From the NCBI RefSeq assembly GCF_003589595.1, contig NW_020654810.1, positions 16,327,113-16,391,112 of the forward strand: a stretch of DNA of 64,000 nt. The letters run 5' to 3'. The notes under the pieces are model-generated. The model saw only the letters and a list, made by a program, of their open reading frames with translations, was not told the origin of the DNA and made no database searches. The DNA is from Hyposmocoma kahamanoa (taxonomy: Eukaryota; Arthropoda; Insecta; Lepidoptera; Cosmopterigidae). Shown here one piece after another: positions 1 through 11,600 of this stretch (the stretch's first letter is position 1; each line of letters opens with the position of its first letter). Both the position numbers and the translations under genes were made by a program.

Positions 1-1765
1 TTACATTAATTGTATCCGAGTTATCTACCTGAATTATTATGGCGGCTATGAATAAGAACATATTAAATAGAGTATGCAAATCCCCAGCCAAGGTAAGAAA
101 TAGTAGAGTCAAGCAAATATAGCCGCAATGACCTTTACAAAGAGTTTATTATCCCATCACGAACGCACCTATTACTTTTAATTTTCAACAATCTTTGATG
201 ACTAACAAAGCAATAAACATTAATAATATGAACTGAGTCTAAAGCATTGTTGTACACCCTGACCTCCAAAATGACCGCATTTTATGACACCAACCACATT
301 GGCAACGTCTCTGCTGACGCCTAACACGCGTAAAAATTAAACGTAAAACGCCTTGATTCGAGAAGACAACGTGACGGAGTGAACCGGGGAATGTTGTCAC
401 ACTCGAGATTTACGGGGAAAACGCAGGAGGCTCGAGGGGCGAGGTAAGGGACCGCCACTTGGACACGTAGCACGCCCCCTCCCCGCACCTCCGCCACTTA
501 TTCATCATTTACGTACATTTCAGTGTGATTTCGTTTGGGATCGTCGCGGAACTCCGGTCCCTCTTACTCACTTACATTAGTTACGATACTGAATCTCGTT
601 TTATTCAATTTCCAGCGACCTATTATCTTTTGCCACTCATAGTAATGGGGATTCCCTTTGCAGATGTAGTAATATTTCTCGAATGTTTTATAATTTTTAT
701 TCCGTTTTTGGCTGGATTTCGCAATTAAATGTGCGATCCGTTGATGTGCTTCAATGGTTTACTATAGAACTACTTTTGCATATGATTTAAAATAATTCAC
801 ATCTATGGAACCCAACTTTTGTTCACGGAGAAAACGTTATCAACTGGCTATTCAGCCAATATTCCCTCAGAGAGTAGAAATTGGGTTTAAATTTATGTCA
901 CGTTTGAGTATGACAAAACGTAGAGTCTACAACTCGTAGAAGGTTAACTGCTTGACTTTTGTCATTCACTTTCCTACTTATTTGATACGCTAATGCCGAA
1001 CGACGGGCTGAAAGGATCTCTTGAAGGAGCACTTATTATATGCAGCATCTGCCAAGTTTTTATGTAGCGTAATTACAATATCGAAGCTCAATGGTTCGTT
1101 ACTGATAGCAAACCGAACAAAAATCGAGACGGCCATTGTTAACTTGTCGTCGCAACCTTTTATGCTTCGTTATTACCCCGCATAAATATTCAAGAAGAAA
1201 ACAGGTACCGTCTTTGACAACGAGCCGTGCGGCGATATTGACATTAAAATGGAATCCCCTTTAAACGTCTACGCTTTGATTGTTAAAATATGCATTGAAT
1301 AAATAAATTTGCTCGTAAGTTTTGAGATTACGTTCATTGAATTTTATGGCTATTCGAAAGTATCCACAGTCTAAAGCGGGCGAGCTTTACATCTTAATAT
1401 GAACAGATTAAGTATTAATCCATGTAAATTCATCCAACTAGGATGCTCAAATTATTTTGAAAACAGGAGCGTTCGATTTTCGGACGCGGATATCTTGGGG
1501 TGCCCATTATGCGTACTTCAGCAATAGCCGTAACCAACCTTTGCATGGAATGATCGCATTATATATATTAACGGTAATTATTCATAAATTTCGCCCGCCC
1601 ACTGCGCGTTCCCTACATCGTTTCTAATTATTTTTACGTTACCAACTATCCGAACCTTTGTTTCGTTGAGCAATTGCGTAGATGATATATTCACCGTTTT
1701 GCTCCACACGACTCAGATAGTTGTTAATTACTTTGTTTCTAATATTGTTATAATTCTTGTTCCAG
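1..1765 (+). other. Intron upstream of the RRM2 exon
   Basis: AT-rich noncoding sequence ending in a normal acceptor (polypyrimidine run, then CAG at 1763-1765). A GC-richer patch lies around 400-500. Short open frames here (for example 525-728) have no recognisable domain. No repeat family was recognised. Confidence 0.7.
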
Positions 1766-1858
1766 ATGGTTACCAGGACAAAGAAAATCTTCGTAGGAGG
1801 GCTATCAGCACCCACAACGCTTGAAGATGTAAAGAATTACTTTGAACAGTTTGGACCG
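1766..1858 (+). CDS. Rbp6: Internal exon of a Musashi-family RNA-binding protein (start of RRM2)
   Basis: The exon is 93 bases, exactly 31 codons, phase 0 at both ends. It is preceded by a pyrimidine-rich acceptor ending in TTGTTCCAG and followed by the donor GTGAGT at 1859-1864. The translation opens [18 protein letters not shown] and ends in YFEQFGP. KIFVGGL is the RNP2 motif on the first beta strand of an RRM, and the TRTKK lead-in is typical of the linker into RRM2 of Musashi proteins. These bind UAG-containing 3'UTR motifs and control translation of target mRNAs, mainly in neural and stem cells. The [11 protein letters not shown] wording fits insect Rbp6 better than the paralogue msi, from memory of the families. 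The rest of RRM2, including RNP1, must come from a downstream exon that I did not find in the window. RRM1 should lie upstream of position 1. The Musashi-family call is very secure; Rbp6 versus msi is a little less so. Confidence 0.93.
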
Positions 1859-4800
1859 GTGAGTTGTTGTTTAAATTAGATATTTGAGATCTGGAAACGT
1901 GCATGTAAAGTAGGTGCCAAGTATTCGATTCATTATCGTGGTGAATATTCTAATATGAATTTGGAACGCTCCGACGACATGTTCTACGCAACGTGTCAGC
2001 GCTGAGAGCGCAAAGTTACGCCAACTTCGCTCACGAAATTTAATTTACAGCAAACTTTTTGGAAAAGTGTACTGAATTTGCGCTGTCATGTCTCAGTTGT
2101 TATTAGGCTACGCTAATTTCCCTCGCAGCTAAATCATTTCGTGCATACAATATTAAACACGTTACCCTCGAATTTGGCGTGTCGGTCAAACTTGCAAACT
2201 GTATTACGATTGTTTTATGCTCGCTTTATTTTGTTTTCTGTTTAATTTTACTGGTTAACCGGCTTAGTGGTTAGCTTTAGATTTCGATCAAACAAAAATT
2301 TCATATAAACCAGTTGTTTTGGAAATGTATGCAGCATAATTTCAATATGAACAAAATATTGTTTTAAAATTAACACTAGACTATTTGGAAAGTTAGCAAC
2401 CAATTTCATTGTTCCAAATCCTTATTATATCAGATATTCTTAGCGTCAATCCCTCTCATATGGCGGTACGAAGGAAGGAACCTTAGAGCAGTAAAAACGA
2501 AAGGCAATATTCGCTTAGAGGGGCGGGCGTGCCTGTAAGTCTGCGATAACTTGGTCTTTGTCTGGCGGCGGCGACTCAGCGCAGGTGTCTATCTACAAAA
2601 GTTCCTCCGTAATTAGCCCAGTAGTAGCGTGGATGCGGACTAAGGAACTTTTCAGAATGCAACATTGGCTACAGCCGGGGAGTCATTGTGCCAGCTCTCA
2701 AAGTAATCGGCGCCCGCCAGCCGCCCGCGACGATCAAGACCTTCATTACCTATTATGAGAGTTTAGAATAAAGCCAACGAGTTTTTCAGAGTGGATGTGA
2801 TTGATGCCGAACGAAGGAAATATCCCGGGAGAGATAAAAGGAATTTAATGAAGAGTCTTTAAGAATAATGATTAAGGGAATGGTTATTCCTTTTGGTCGA
2901 CAGCCTAATGATGGGGTCTTTTGAATTACTTTTTGCGTCTACAAAATATTGTTTAACCGCAATTATTTTAATTAAATCCGCGGGTGGATGCGAATGTGGT
3001 GGGAGAAATGTGTATTTGAAAATTTTGCAAAGCTGTGGCTTAACCGTAAATAAACTAACCTAAGACATAATTCATGTAGGTAGATTTAATTTTTATGACG
3101 ATCCGAATAGTATTTTCAACACAGGTATTACTATTAAATATCATTATTACATCCTGGAACTCAAGCGAGAATTCTGATTACAAATTAATTCAATAACATT
3201 CAAGTTGTGCACTGTGCTCCCGACTCGGCATCATTTCGTAAGGGTGTCACATTTTGAGCAAGTTTAATTAACAATCTAGTCGCTTTTGTAGGTGCCTTCA
3301 TTAGTGTATTTGTGGATAAACATAGCGCAAACTCTGCGCAATCCACGAGCGTGCGTTTGTGTGGGATACGTGTCGCGGGGTTCATGTATCCAACAAGGAC
3401 GTGTCATGCGTGATCACGACCACGCCGCTGCGGCCGTTGAGACGTCACGCCGACTATTGAAGTTGCTATCGCTGCCGCGGTGTTTCGCGACGCACTTCTC
3501 CTCGTCCACCTGACGCACCGCACGTCATTTACCAACACTTTGTGCGTGTGCTTCGTGACTCCGATGCTTCGATACGGCTACTACCTACCTACCCGCGAGC
3601 TTTCCGAATGCAAACTGTCTCAGAATATTAAATGAGCCACTTAAATACTGAACACAATGACTACGCCCACCTGAAGCAAGGGCCGCGGGGACGCGTGCAC
3701 GCAACGCCGCCGTAAATGAAAGCCCGACGGGTCGGGGCCGAAGGGTGGGCGAGGTTCAACCCCGGTAACGATTTCCTCCAGATAATGGAGAATTTTCTGA
3801 TGAAAGCTGCTCGACAGTGCCATTTTAAGGATTTAGAACCCATCAGATTTATAGGCCGAACGGACGCTCGACGCAAATTTTGTTTATCACGACACTGTAT
3901 TCACTATCGCATGCGTAATGCCAATGGGAACTGCGACTTCTCTACAAGTATTCTTGAACGTCCCTATTTCTTAAGTTAACTTTTTAATGTGCCAGCTGCA
4001 GTTGAACTAAAGACTTATGGAGACAACGTGATGCCAGTATTTAAATCTGCGCAACTGCTATGAAAAAAGAAGCATATTGCAGCGAGATAATTTTATGGCG
4101 CCGCCGGACGTTTAAGCTAACGCAAACACGTACGTGAAATTACTTCCGGGCATACATTTTCAGAAACGGTTTTAAGGTGAAGGTAATTTGCCAAATCCAG
4201 TTCGCCATAAAGTTCAGCTCACGAAACTCTCTTTAAGTATCTCCTGGTAGATTCAGCAACAAATTTTATAACTCTGCGTCAAAACGTTTATAAGGGTACA
4301 ACAGGCGGTTTCCAGATAAGAGTTTATATGTTAAGGAACTTATGAATGAAGGATGGTCGAATGAAAAATGTGTACAACAAAACACAAACAACGAAGTATT
4401 CTTATTTAACAAGGGCTTTGCAATGACGACGAGTAATCAAAGTTTAGAACTGAGGAATTGGGTATGCAAATCACAGCCGAAGTCGCTTAAAAGTCGAATG
4501 CCGCCTGCGACTTAAAAATTAATTAGCCAAACGACCGGTGTAATCTCTGCAGGCTTCGTCGATTAAACGCTATCCGGTGCGGTTGTTTGTTTATAATATT
4601 TACTCGACGGCCGCCAGAGCAAGGGTGTTGTTTCTAGCCGCTCCCGATGGCTCATACAATCTTTTGACCTTGGCTCGCTGTCGGTGTCTGCCAATCTCGA
4701 TCCCACACAGTCAACAGAAAACGCACCCTTGTTCCTCACAATTTCGCCGCGGATTGCTTTTTTTCTGTTCTCTCATGAAAATGTATGCCGTCTTTATCTG

Positions 4801-5677
4801 TCTATCTGCCTCGCTAAAGCGATCTTATATTTAATGTTAAGCGGACAACTTTATTCACAAGAATTTTGGCTAGGGGATGTTTAAGTAAAATATCTTTTTT
4901 CCGTGAACATTATTTTTGTATTATTTTTAGATTTACAAGAGCGAGACAAACAATTGAATCCGATTTTCTCACAACGTCGTTGTTATAATAATAACCGCAT
5001 AATGTCTTCTACGACTCCTGAGAAGATAATCCATGCATTAATGTCTTACTATTTTGTAATAGGGTGTTTTTCAGTCTGCTACTTTTCGCCTAACTTAGAG
5101 CAACAACTTATTAATACTTGTTGAAATCAGATGCTTTATATTATTACTGGATCAAACTTCCCGACGGCTAACGAGGAAGTTTCCTAACCAATATAAAGTT
5201 AGCGAGCGAGCGTTCACTAAGCGTCGCACGCACAAGAGGGTGTCTTTGAGAAAGTTCCGTTGCATGCTTGATTCGCTATTGTTTTAGCTGTCGACCGAGT
5301 CCAAACTCTGACCGTCGGCGTCGTTTCAGCCGATAACTAGTACGCAAGTGTGTTGCCTTCCTCTACAACTTGCGCGATTATTTGTTATTATCTTCACATA
5401 CACTTCTAACTTTGTATCGGCTATCGACATGTTCTCCTGACTGAGACTGCAAACCGGAATTTCGAATTGAGTTGCAAGTGGTTGCATGTGGTTAAATGGG
5501 AAATGGTTTGCTCAATTTGGCTTGGAATTTGTGTTGCGATCTTATTAATGCTTGCTGTTTTTAACTTTGTTAACTTAAGACTTTTAATGTTCAGTAATGT
5601 TCAATGCTTGAATGGATCTACGTAATTAAAAAGCTGATATAGAAAAGCGTAGATTTCAATATCTACTTAGGTATATG
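1859..5677 (+). other. 5' part of the long downstream intron, with GC-rich patches
   Basis: It starts with the donor GTGAGT. It contains no exon that could continue the RRM. GC-richer blocks with many CpG dinucleotides lie at about 2460-2740, 3330-3600, 3660-3860 and 4550-4720. Several open frames of 60-90 codons overlap these blocks on both strands but show no domain or codon pattern I recognise, so I treat them as chance. Regulatory function is possible but not shown by the sequence alone. Confidence 0.55.
5192..5219 (+). promoter_or_regulatory. Possible TATA and initiator pair
   Basis: TATAAA at 5192-5197 is followed by TCACTA at 5214-5219, then a GC-rich stretch. The spacing, about 24 bases from the first T to the initiator A, is shorter than the usual 28-32, which weakens the call. 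It could be chance in AT-rich sequence. Confidence 0.15.
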
Positions 5678-6065
5678 TTTTTTTTATGATACCAAGCGAA
5701 GGGATAAACAAGTAGTGCACCTGGTGTTTAGCGATACGCCTGTCCATAGCATTTGCAGTGCGACTCAGGCCTTAAATCGCACTGATCTGAGGGTCGTATT
5801 CTAGAACTCTACTCAATGCTCAAGTCAGGACTTGAGTATGATTCAAAGCACTAGAAATCATACTCAAGTCCTTGCCGTTACGGTCGTATTTCTAGTGCTT
5901 GAAATCATACTCAAGTCTGCTCAAATCCTGACTTGAGCATTGAGTACAGTTCTGGAATACTACTCTGAGAGGCACTGCCACTGCGCCTGTGACCCAGAGG
6001 CTAGAGCTAGGCGGCAAAAATAAGTTAGGGCGGCAATACTTCCCTCGAATGTAACTCTTTCTTAT
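5678..6065 (-). mobile_element. RetA dispersed retroposon, copy 1, split by a MITE
   Basis: In plus-strand order the piece reads TTTTTTTTATGAT, a degenerate GTGACGGGAC-type motif, then GCGATACGCCTGTCCATAGC and ...ATCTGAGG. After a 171-base insertion it resumes with GGCACTGCCACTGCGCC and ends near a degenerate copy of the family's AACTCTTTC end. On the minus strand the element therefore ends in an A-rich tail. The same order of motifs recurs at ten other places in the window. RetA has no inverted ends and a simple A-rich 3' tail, so it behaves like a non-autonomous retroposon. I cannot assign it to a named family. Confidence 0.7.
5793..5963. mobile_element. Palindromic MITE inserted in RetA copy 1
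   Basis: The ends are inverted repeats: GTCGTATTCTAGAACT on the left and the complement of AGTTCTGGAATACTAC on the right. The homology continues inward for about 70 bases per arm (CTCAATGCTCAAGTCAGGA against its complement), leaving only a short centre, so the whole element can fold into one long hairpin. It interrupts RetA between TCTGAGG and TCTGAGAGG, which suggests a target-site duplication of about 6-8 bases. No coding capacity. The superfamily is uncertain. Confidence 0.8.
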
Positions 6066-7919
6066 TATGTTTTGCACAAGTTTTTGCGCCTTATGAGTTG
6101 CACGTCCTGTTTATTTGCTTAATTTCTAAAGCGTTTGAATGACAAATTTCAAATTCTGAATTTCTGTTCTAGTATTTCGGGTATTGATTCCCTGAGTTTC
6201 CAGTGAGCAAACAAGCCAACGTGATCTAAACGTCGTTTAGTGTCAACAGTTCTCGAACTGTAACTGAGGCGGGTCCAGAATTTAGCTTAACTGCACGGTA
6301 GGTACGTTATCATCGGGAGCCGTATATCAATCAGTTGTTACAACGCTCTACGGTTGTCGTTTATCTTCAGAGCCGCTCGGATCTGTCTGTCCAGATTCGT
6401 GCATTGTTCCGACATTAGCCACGGCTGCCGAAACGGTAGATGTCTGAAATGCCAGTGAGGTTGTGGCGTTCCCATTGCAAGCGCATCGAGCGCCCGATAG
6501 CGTTTCCAATTTCCTGACTTAAATTGCTCTAATTTGGTTATGCGCTGACGGGTGATCGAAGGCTGCTAAAGTCGCAGTTACTAGCGACAGTCGAGCTGTG
6601 GCTTGTAATTTTGTGTTCGCTTTTCATTCCGTTCTGCGTCCAATTTTTCAACTCTCCCGTTTCAAGTGGCTAACAAACACAAAGCGTGTTTCCTCGTTTA
6701 TGAAAAACGTCCTTCATTTTTATTTGTCTGCCTTTTTTGTTATTAATTATCTTTTTGTATTAGCATAGAAATAGAAAATATGTACACATGTATTTTTACC
6801 TAAATAACACATATGTGGAAAAGCAGAATCTTCGTGAGTTCTAACTTATCAGTTGTGAATTGATCGCTTAATGTAAAAACGATAAATTAAAAAGTAATTC
6901 TTAGCTGGGTATTTTTGGTATCTGCAATTGCACGTTAATGAGCAAACTTTCTCAAGTTTAACTATTTTTACAAAGGTGGTAATAATTTACGTTGATGGCG
7001 GCGTAATTGGTGCTTTATTACCTCGTATAATCTAAAGCACTTAGCCCTTTAAGCTTTTTGGTCACATTTTGAGATATTCTTCGCGAATTTGTGGTAAAAA
7101 ATGCGATTATATAGAATTTCTTAGTCGTAAGGACTTTTGAAATTATAAAAAATGAAAAGAAGAACTAAAGTGAGTTTGTATGAATTGATGTAGTTACGCT
7201 GTGTGTAGTACAAATAGTTTTGTAATATTACAATTACGATTTTTCCCTAGTGATTTGACTTTTTTGTTTGCAATCGAGTAGCGGGCAGCGGTAGAGTGCC
7301 AATATATTAGTCTAATGGCAAACTAATTACGTTCTCGGTCGACTTTACAGGACCACGTAATTGCCCCTCAAGGAGCTCTTATAGTAATTTTATTGAGATA
7401 CGCAAATGTTACAATGTCCTTTAAAACTAAATTACATACTTTTTGTGGAAAGACATGAAGCAAAAAAGACGATGACGATGTTGATCGATGTATGCTTAAA
7501 AATCCTACGTAGATGTACGAGACAGTCTTCGATCATTCAGATGTCATAGTACACATTTTCATATATAGTACTTTCAAAATATAGGTATATGTGTTCATTT
7601 ATTTCATCAATGATTTTAATTTCTTAAAGAACAAATAAATAAAATTAATTTAATAGTTTTTCTCTATCCACGGCAAGAAGATTAGTGGAGCGGATAGAGG
7701 CGCCCTCGGGCGAACGATTTGTACCTACTAACCGTACTCATACTACATAGGTAGTCGTAATTGTCGACGACGCCGCCGGCAAAACGTAGCGAACACTTGT
7801 TATATCGACGTGTAGGGCAAGTATGGAATTGAACAGAAATATGGATACTTAATTAAATGCTTCTTAGGTTTCAAAGACGAAGTACTTTTTAACATTTTAG
7901 AACTTAGTAAATAATTGAA
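6066..7919 (+). other. Intronic sequence, no recognised feature
   Basis: AT-rich noncoding sequence. A GC-richer stretch lies at about 6290-6500. No open frame with a recognisable protein, no RNA gene and no repeat family was identified. Confidence 0.5.
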
Positions 7920-7929
7920 CGAAATCGGG

Positions 7930-8335
7930 ATCACACGTTGGTGTGTTTCATACCCACTTCAAGAAACTTCTTATTGATATTAAGATCCAACAAATACAAA
8001 GAAGAAAATCCTTCGATGCGACTGTACTTGAACTAGCGTCTGTTACCTCAACGTGGCTAGCGCTCTTATTCACTGAGCTATGGATCAAGCTGGCAGATTT
8101 TACGAATTTACCAGTATACTCGTTGTGTTTACTTTCAATATTGGTATCAATAATAATAACAAACTAGTGGAGTATTGTCTTTGAACCGTGAGGAGTGGAG
8201 GAGGCTTCATAGACAAGAGCTTGGCTCTTAAATAGGATAATAGAGTATTTTCACAATCGATTAAATATCATGGTAGTCAAAACATCAGGACTGTTCAATA
8301 AAAATTGCAAGTTAAACGTTGTTAAATAAATATAA
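7930..8335 (-). mobile_element. tRNA-derived SINE relic (family S4)
   Basis: On the minus strand, read from about 8070 downward, the sequence TAGCTCAGTGAATAAGAGCGC resembles the A-box half of a tRNA. GTTCAAGTAC follows at a suitable distance as a B-box-like motif. The flanking body (AATAATAACAAACTAGTGGAG, then ATCATGGTAGTCAAAACATC and ATTCAATAAA) reappears in diverged form at 59775-59945. The 74-codon open frame across it is not a gene. Confidence 0.5.
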
Positions 8336-8387
8336 TTTGCTACAGAAGTTGTACACTGAGTTCAGTCTATCGATTATATTTTTAGTA

Positions 8388-8664
8388 GCAGTAGACCTCC
8401 TTGTGAAAGAGTTCGTCCAGGAAAGTACTGCCACCTTACCTGTTTCTGCCGCTAAGCCGTAATGTGAGCATTACTGTGTTCCGGATTTGAAGTTTGGTGG
8501 AAATACAGGCACATGGGACTTTCAACTTATGTCTCAGGATGACAGGCGCAGTAGCTCAAATCTTTGCAATTGAAAGCTGTGAGTGACACTGCTACTGTTA
8601 TGGATTGGAGCCTAGTACCAGGCACATAACTTATTGGTTCCGTCACTTGATATAATAAAAAAAT
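8388..8664 (+). mobile_element. RetA retroposon, copy 2, near full length
   Basis: It begins GCAGTAGACCTCC, then GTGAAAGAGTTCGTCCAGG, AAGTACTGCCACCTTACC and TTTCTGCCGC. It continues through ATTACTGTGTTCCGG, ACAGGCACATGGGACT, CAGGATGACAGGCGCAG and TGACACTGCTACTGTTATGG, and finishes CCGTCACTTGATATAAT followed by A7. This is one of the two most complete copies and defines the motif order used for the others. It is about 275 bases long, with no open frame and no terminal inverted repeats. Confidence 0.75.
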
Positions 8665-11600
8665 ATATCTCCATGAATATTTACTGTTTTTATATCAATT
8701 ACTTTACGAGTATAATACGCCGAAAGTCACATTTAAAAAAACATCACTTCGATTTTATCTGTGTTTTTCGTATGGGTGAAAATAAAATCAATTGATACGA
8801 TTTTCGCGTCAACTAGTTGATCCTGTTTCGGCGCTCGGGATGAATGGAGCGCTATAAGCTGATCATTTACGGAATATAAAACTTAACATACATATATATT
8901 TTGATTCAAAATGATGTAAGCATATATCGCAATGTAGCGTTTTTTTATTCTATTACATTAATAAACAATCAAGAATGTATTAAAAATCTTTATGATAATT
9001 AGTGTCTCCAACTTAAGACACCTGTTAAAACTTTGTACAGAAATTACTCGTTCAAATCACGTGTATTACGAACACACGCAACATTATCACGTCAAATGTC
9101 TAATTAATTAGACATGGAAGTGTCGTAAGAACTTATTACGTATCATTTATCTCAGCCTAGCGATCTTAAGGAAGGATCGCTTTAAAATTAGAAAATCAAC
9201 GAAGACGTTTGAACACTCACAACAGCGAAGTCGTCTTATTCAAAGCTCCTTTAGAATCGAAAGAGGTTCGTTTCACATGTGTGCGGGTACGTACGTATTC
9301 CAGTCAAGTTTGCGGACTGAGTTAATAAACTTTCAAAGCTGATTTGAGGCCGGCTCAATTATTCCCCCTTATTTCTTTTATCTGACGTTAATTAAAGTAT
9401 TTTAATTTCCCCCGGCCCCTCATCTTCGCGCCGCATATTTCTTTGTTCTCACATTAACTTTCCCTTTAAAAAAGTCAACTTTGCATGTGGTCCGAGTTGT
9501 TAAATTATTCCCAAATTTTGATTGCCTCGTGGAAATCCGTCCGTCTGCGGAGGGGCTCTTCATTTTTTTAGTTCGCGTTTCGAGAGACAATTAGGTATGC
9601 TAATTCATTTATTTTATGACGGCTTTGTGAAAAAAATTCGCTGAGAAAGATCAGTGTTGGGATTTAGGTGGGAGGTGTGCGGGGTGATGGTGGGGGGCGG
9701 AAAGGGCGCTGGTAAGGTTGACGTCTCACGCGGCACGCTGCGGCGGTAATTAATGGATCGTGCGTGGCCTCTCTGAGGATAGCTGCGCCGTGCTCTAGCT
9801 ACACAGATTCTATATCTTACATAATCTGTGACAGGAGCAGTAGCTGTGTTACATAAATATCTACACGCTATGAGATAAGATGATCAGTTTCTGCACGCGT
9901 TAAGTGTATTAGGGGTTGGAATGAATCCGTGCCGAGCGGGAAAGGGACATAGTAAACATAATTAGGCATTCGGGCGAACGGCCTTGTTGATTGGACGAGA
10001 CGTGCCAGTTGCGTACTAGCACTTACGGGAAGAAATTGCACTTGAAAGGTAATATTTCATCAGGTAAAGGCATCTTGATCTTAAAGGAGTTTATTTTACA
10101 TCAAACAAGGATAGAAAGCTTGCGTTAGGTACACGCCAAGAGGCACCCCAAAAAAAATCATAAGACGAAATAGAAAACGCCTGAAATAGAAAACGCACTT
10201 TCGCATTTTCAAGGCACTCTCTAAGCCAACGGGGAATATGAATTATATAGTTGACGTCCGAAGTCGGTACGCAAACAATAGTGAAGGTGTACGAGCTTAA
10301 CAAGTTTCAGTTTGTTTTATTACACACGCATTATCCAATGACGTGAGAAGAAAATGGCGAAAAATAACAACAGGAACGGGCGGGCGGTGACAATTCAAAC
10401 TGTCAAACAATTCAAGGTGCGGGGCGACGTTTCTCACAATCAGCGAGATCTACAGCCGTAGCGAGCGAGACTCTGAACGCTCCTTTTTTCCATCCTTTCA
10501 GTTTGTTTATTTCGAATTTCTCCCTATAAATATAAGAGTTCGGCACCTCCGCACGAATTCCCAAGATGAAAAGGTATTTTTCACACGCGGAGTCTGGCGC
10601 GCCAATGTGCCGCGCGGCTAAACTGTATTCAATACAAAGCTTCCCGCTATTGATAGTAAATATTTTTGTAACTTTTTTTACATTTGCAGTACTTTGCTTT
10701 TGTAAGTTTTTTATTTAAAAAAGTCTATTTACCAACGTACTCGTTTCGAAAACTGTTGGTAAATGTAGTAGAATTTGAATACTGTCGGTATTGTTAAAAT
10801 AAATCTTGGTCGGGGTGAAAATATTATCGAGGTAACCCATAGACTACTATTTTGCACTAGTACCATTAGAATCAACCTGGATAATATTATCTCAAATAGG
10901 GTAATTACGGTATAATGTCGTAATATCGTGTCTTACGTATAGTAAAAGAAAATAAAAGCGTGGCTAAGTAATAAATTGGCTTGATTTCCGCTACATACAT
11001 AGTTTACGAACAGAAAATTAAAGTTCTATATAAGAAAACTTTAGTAGGATATGTATACAGTAGGTAATAAGAATTCCCTGGTTGGGCGGTACTCGCAGGG
11101 CAGGGGTAGGCTCTTTGACGAAAAAACGATGATGAAGCACGATCATGTCGCCGAGATCCCCCGCCTAGCTGACTGACAAATTGTCGAACATTTTTTTCGC
11201 TAAAATTCCATTCCTTCGAATCCATTTATTGAGCCTTACCGATAGAACACTCTTGAGCCTAGCCTAAGAGTCTTTTATTTCCTTGTTCCACTCCACTTGT
11301 CCTGGTGTTTATTTTTAACCTATGCTCGCGCCGCAATCGCTACGTCTTGTTGGTTCACGTAAATCTTATGCATTTAGGGTTTATTCGGACTAGTCCACTA
11401 TGTTGCGAATATGAAAAAGACGTTTTTGAGAAACAAACTGTAAACATCGCGCGGTTATGCGAAAGTTTCGAGAGGTAAGAATATTTCCAATGCAAATACG
11501 TTTTCGGTATTGCCTAATTTTGTTTTGTTCCATGTTTGCTTCAATGTGATATGCAATTTCGCTCAGCTGAGGCTTGCTAAATTGGTCTGCAAGCCAAACA

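Noticed and set aside
3788..3815. CTGATGA near GAAAGCTGC
   Set aside because: The spacing leaves no stem II, so the match is chance.
9798..9835. CACAGATT/AATCTGTG stem as a microRNA precursor
   Set aside because: Eight-base stem only. The surrounding pairing is too weak for a pre-microRNA.
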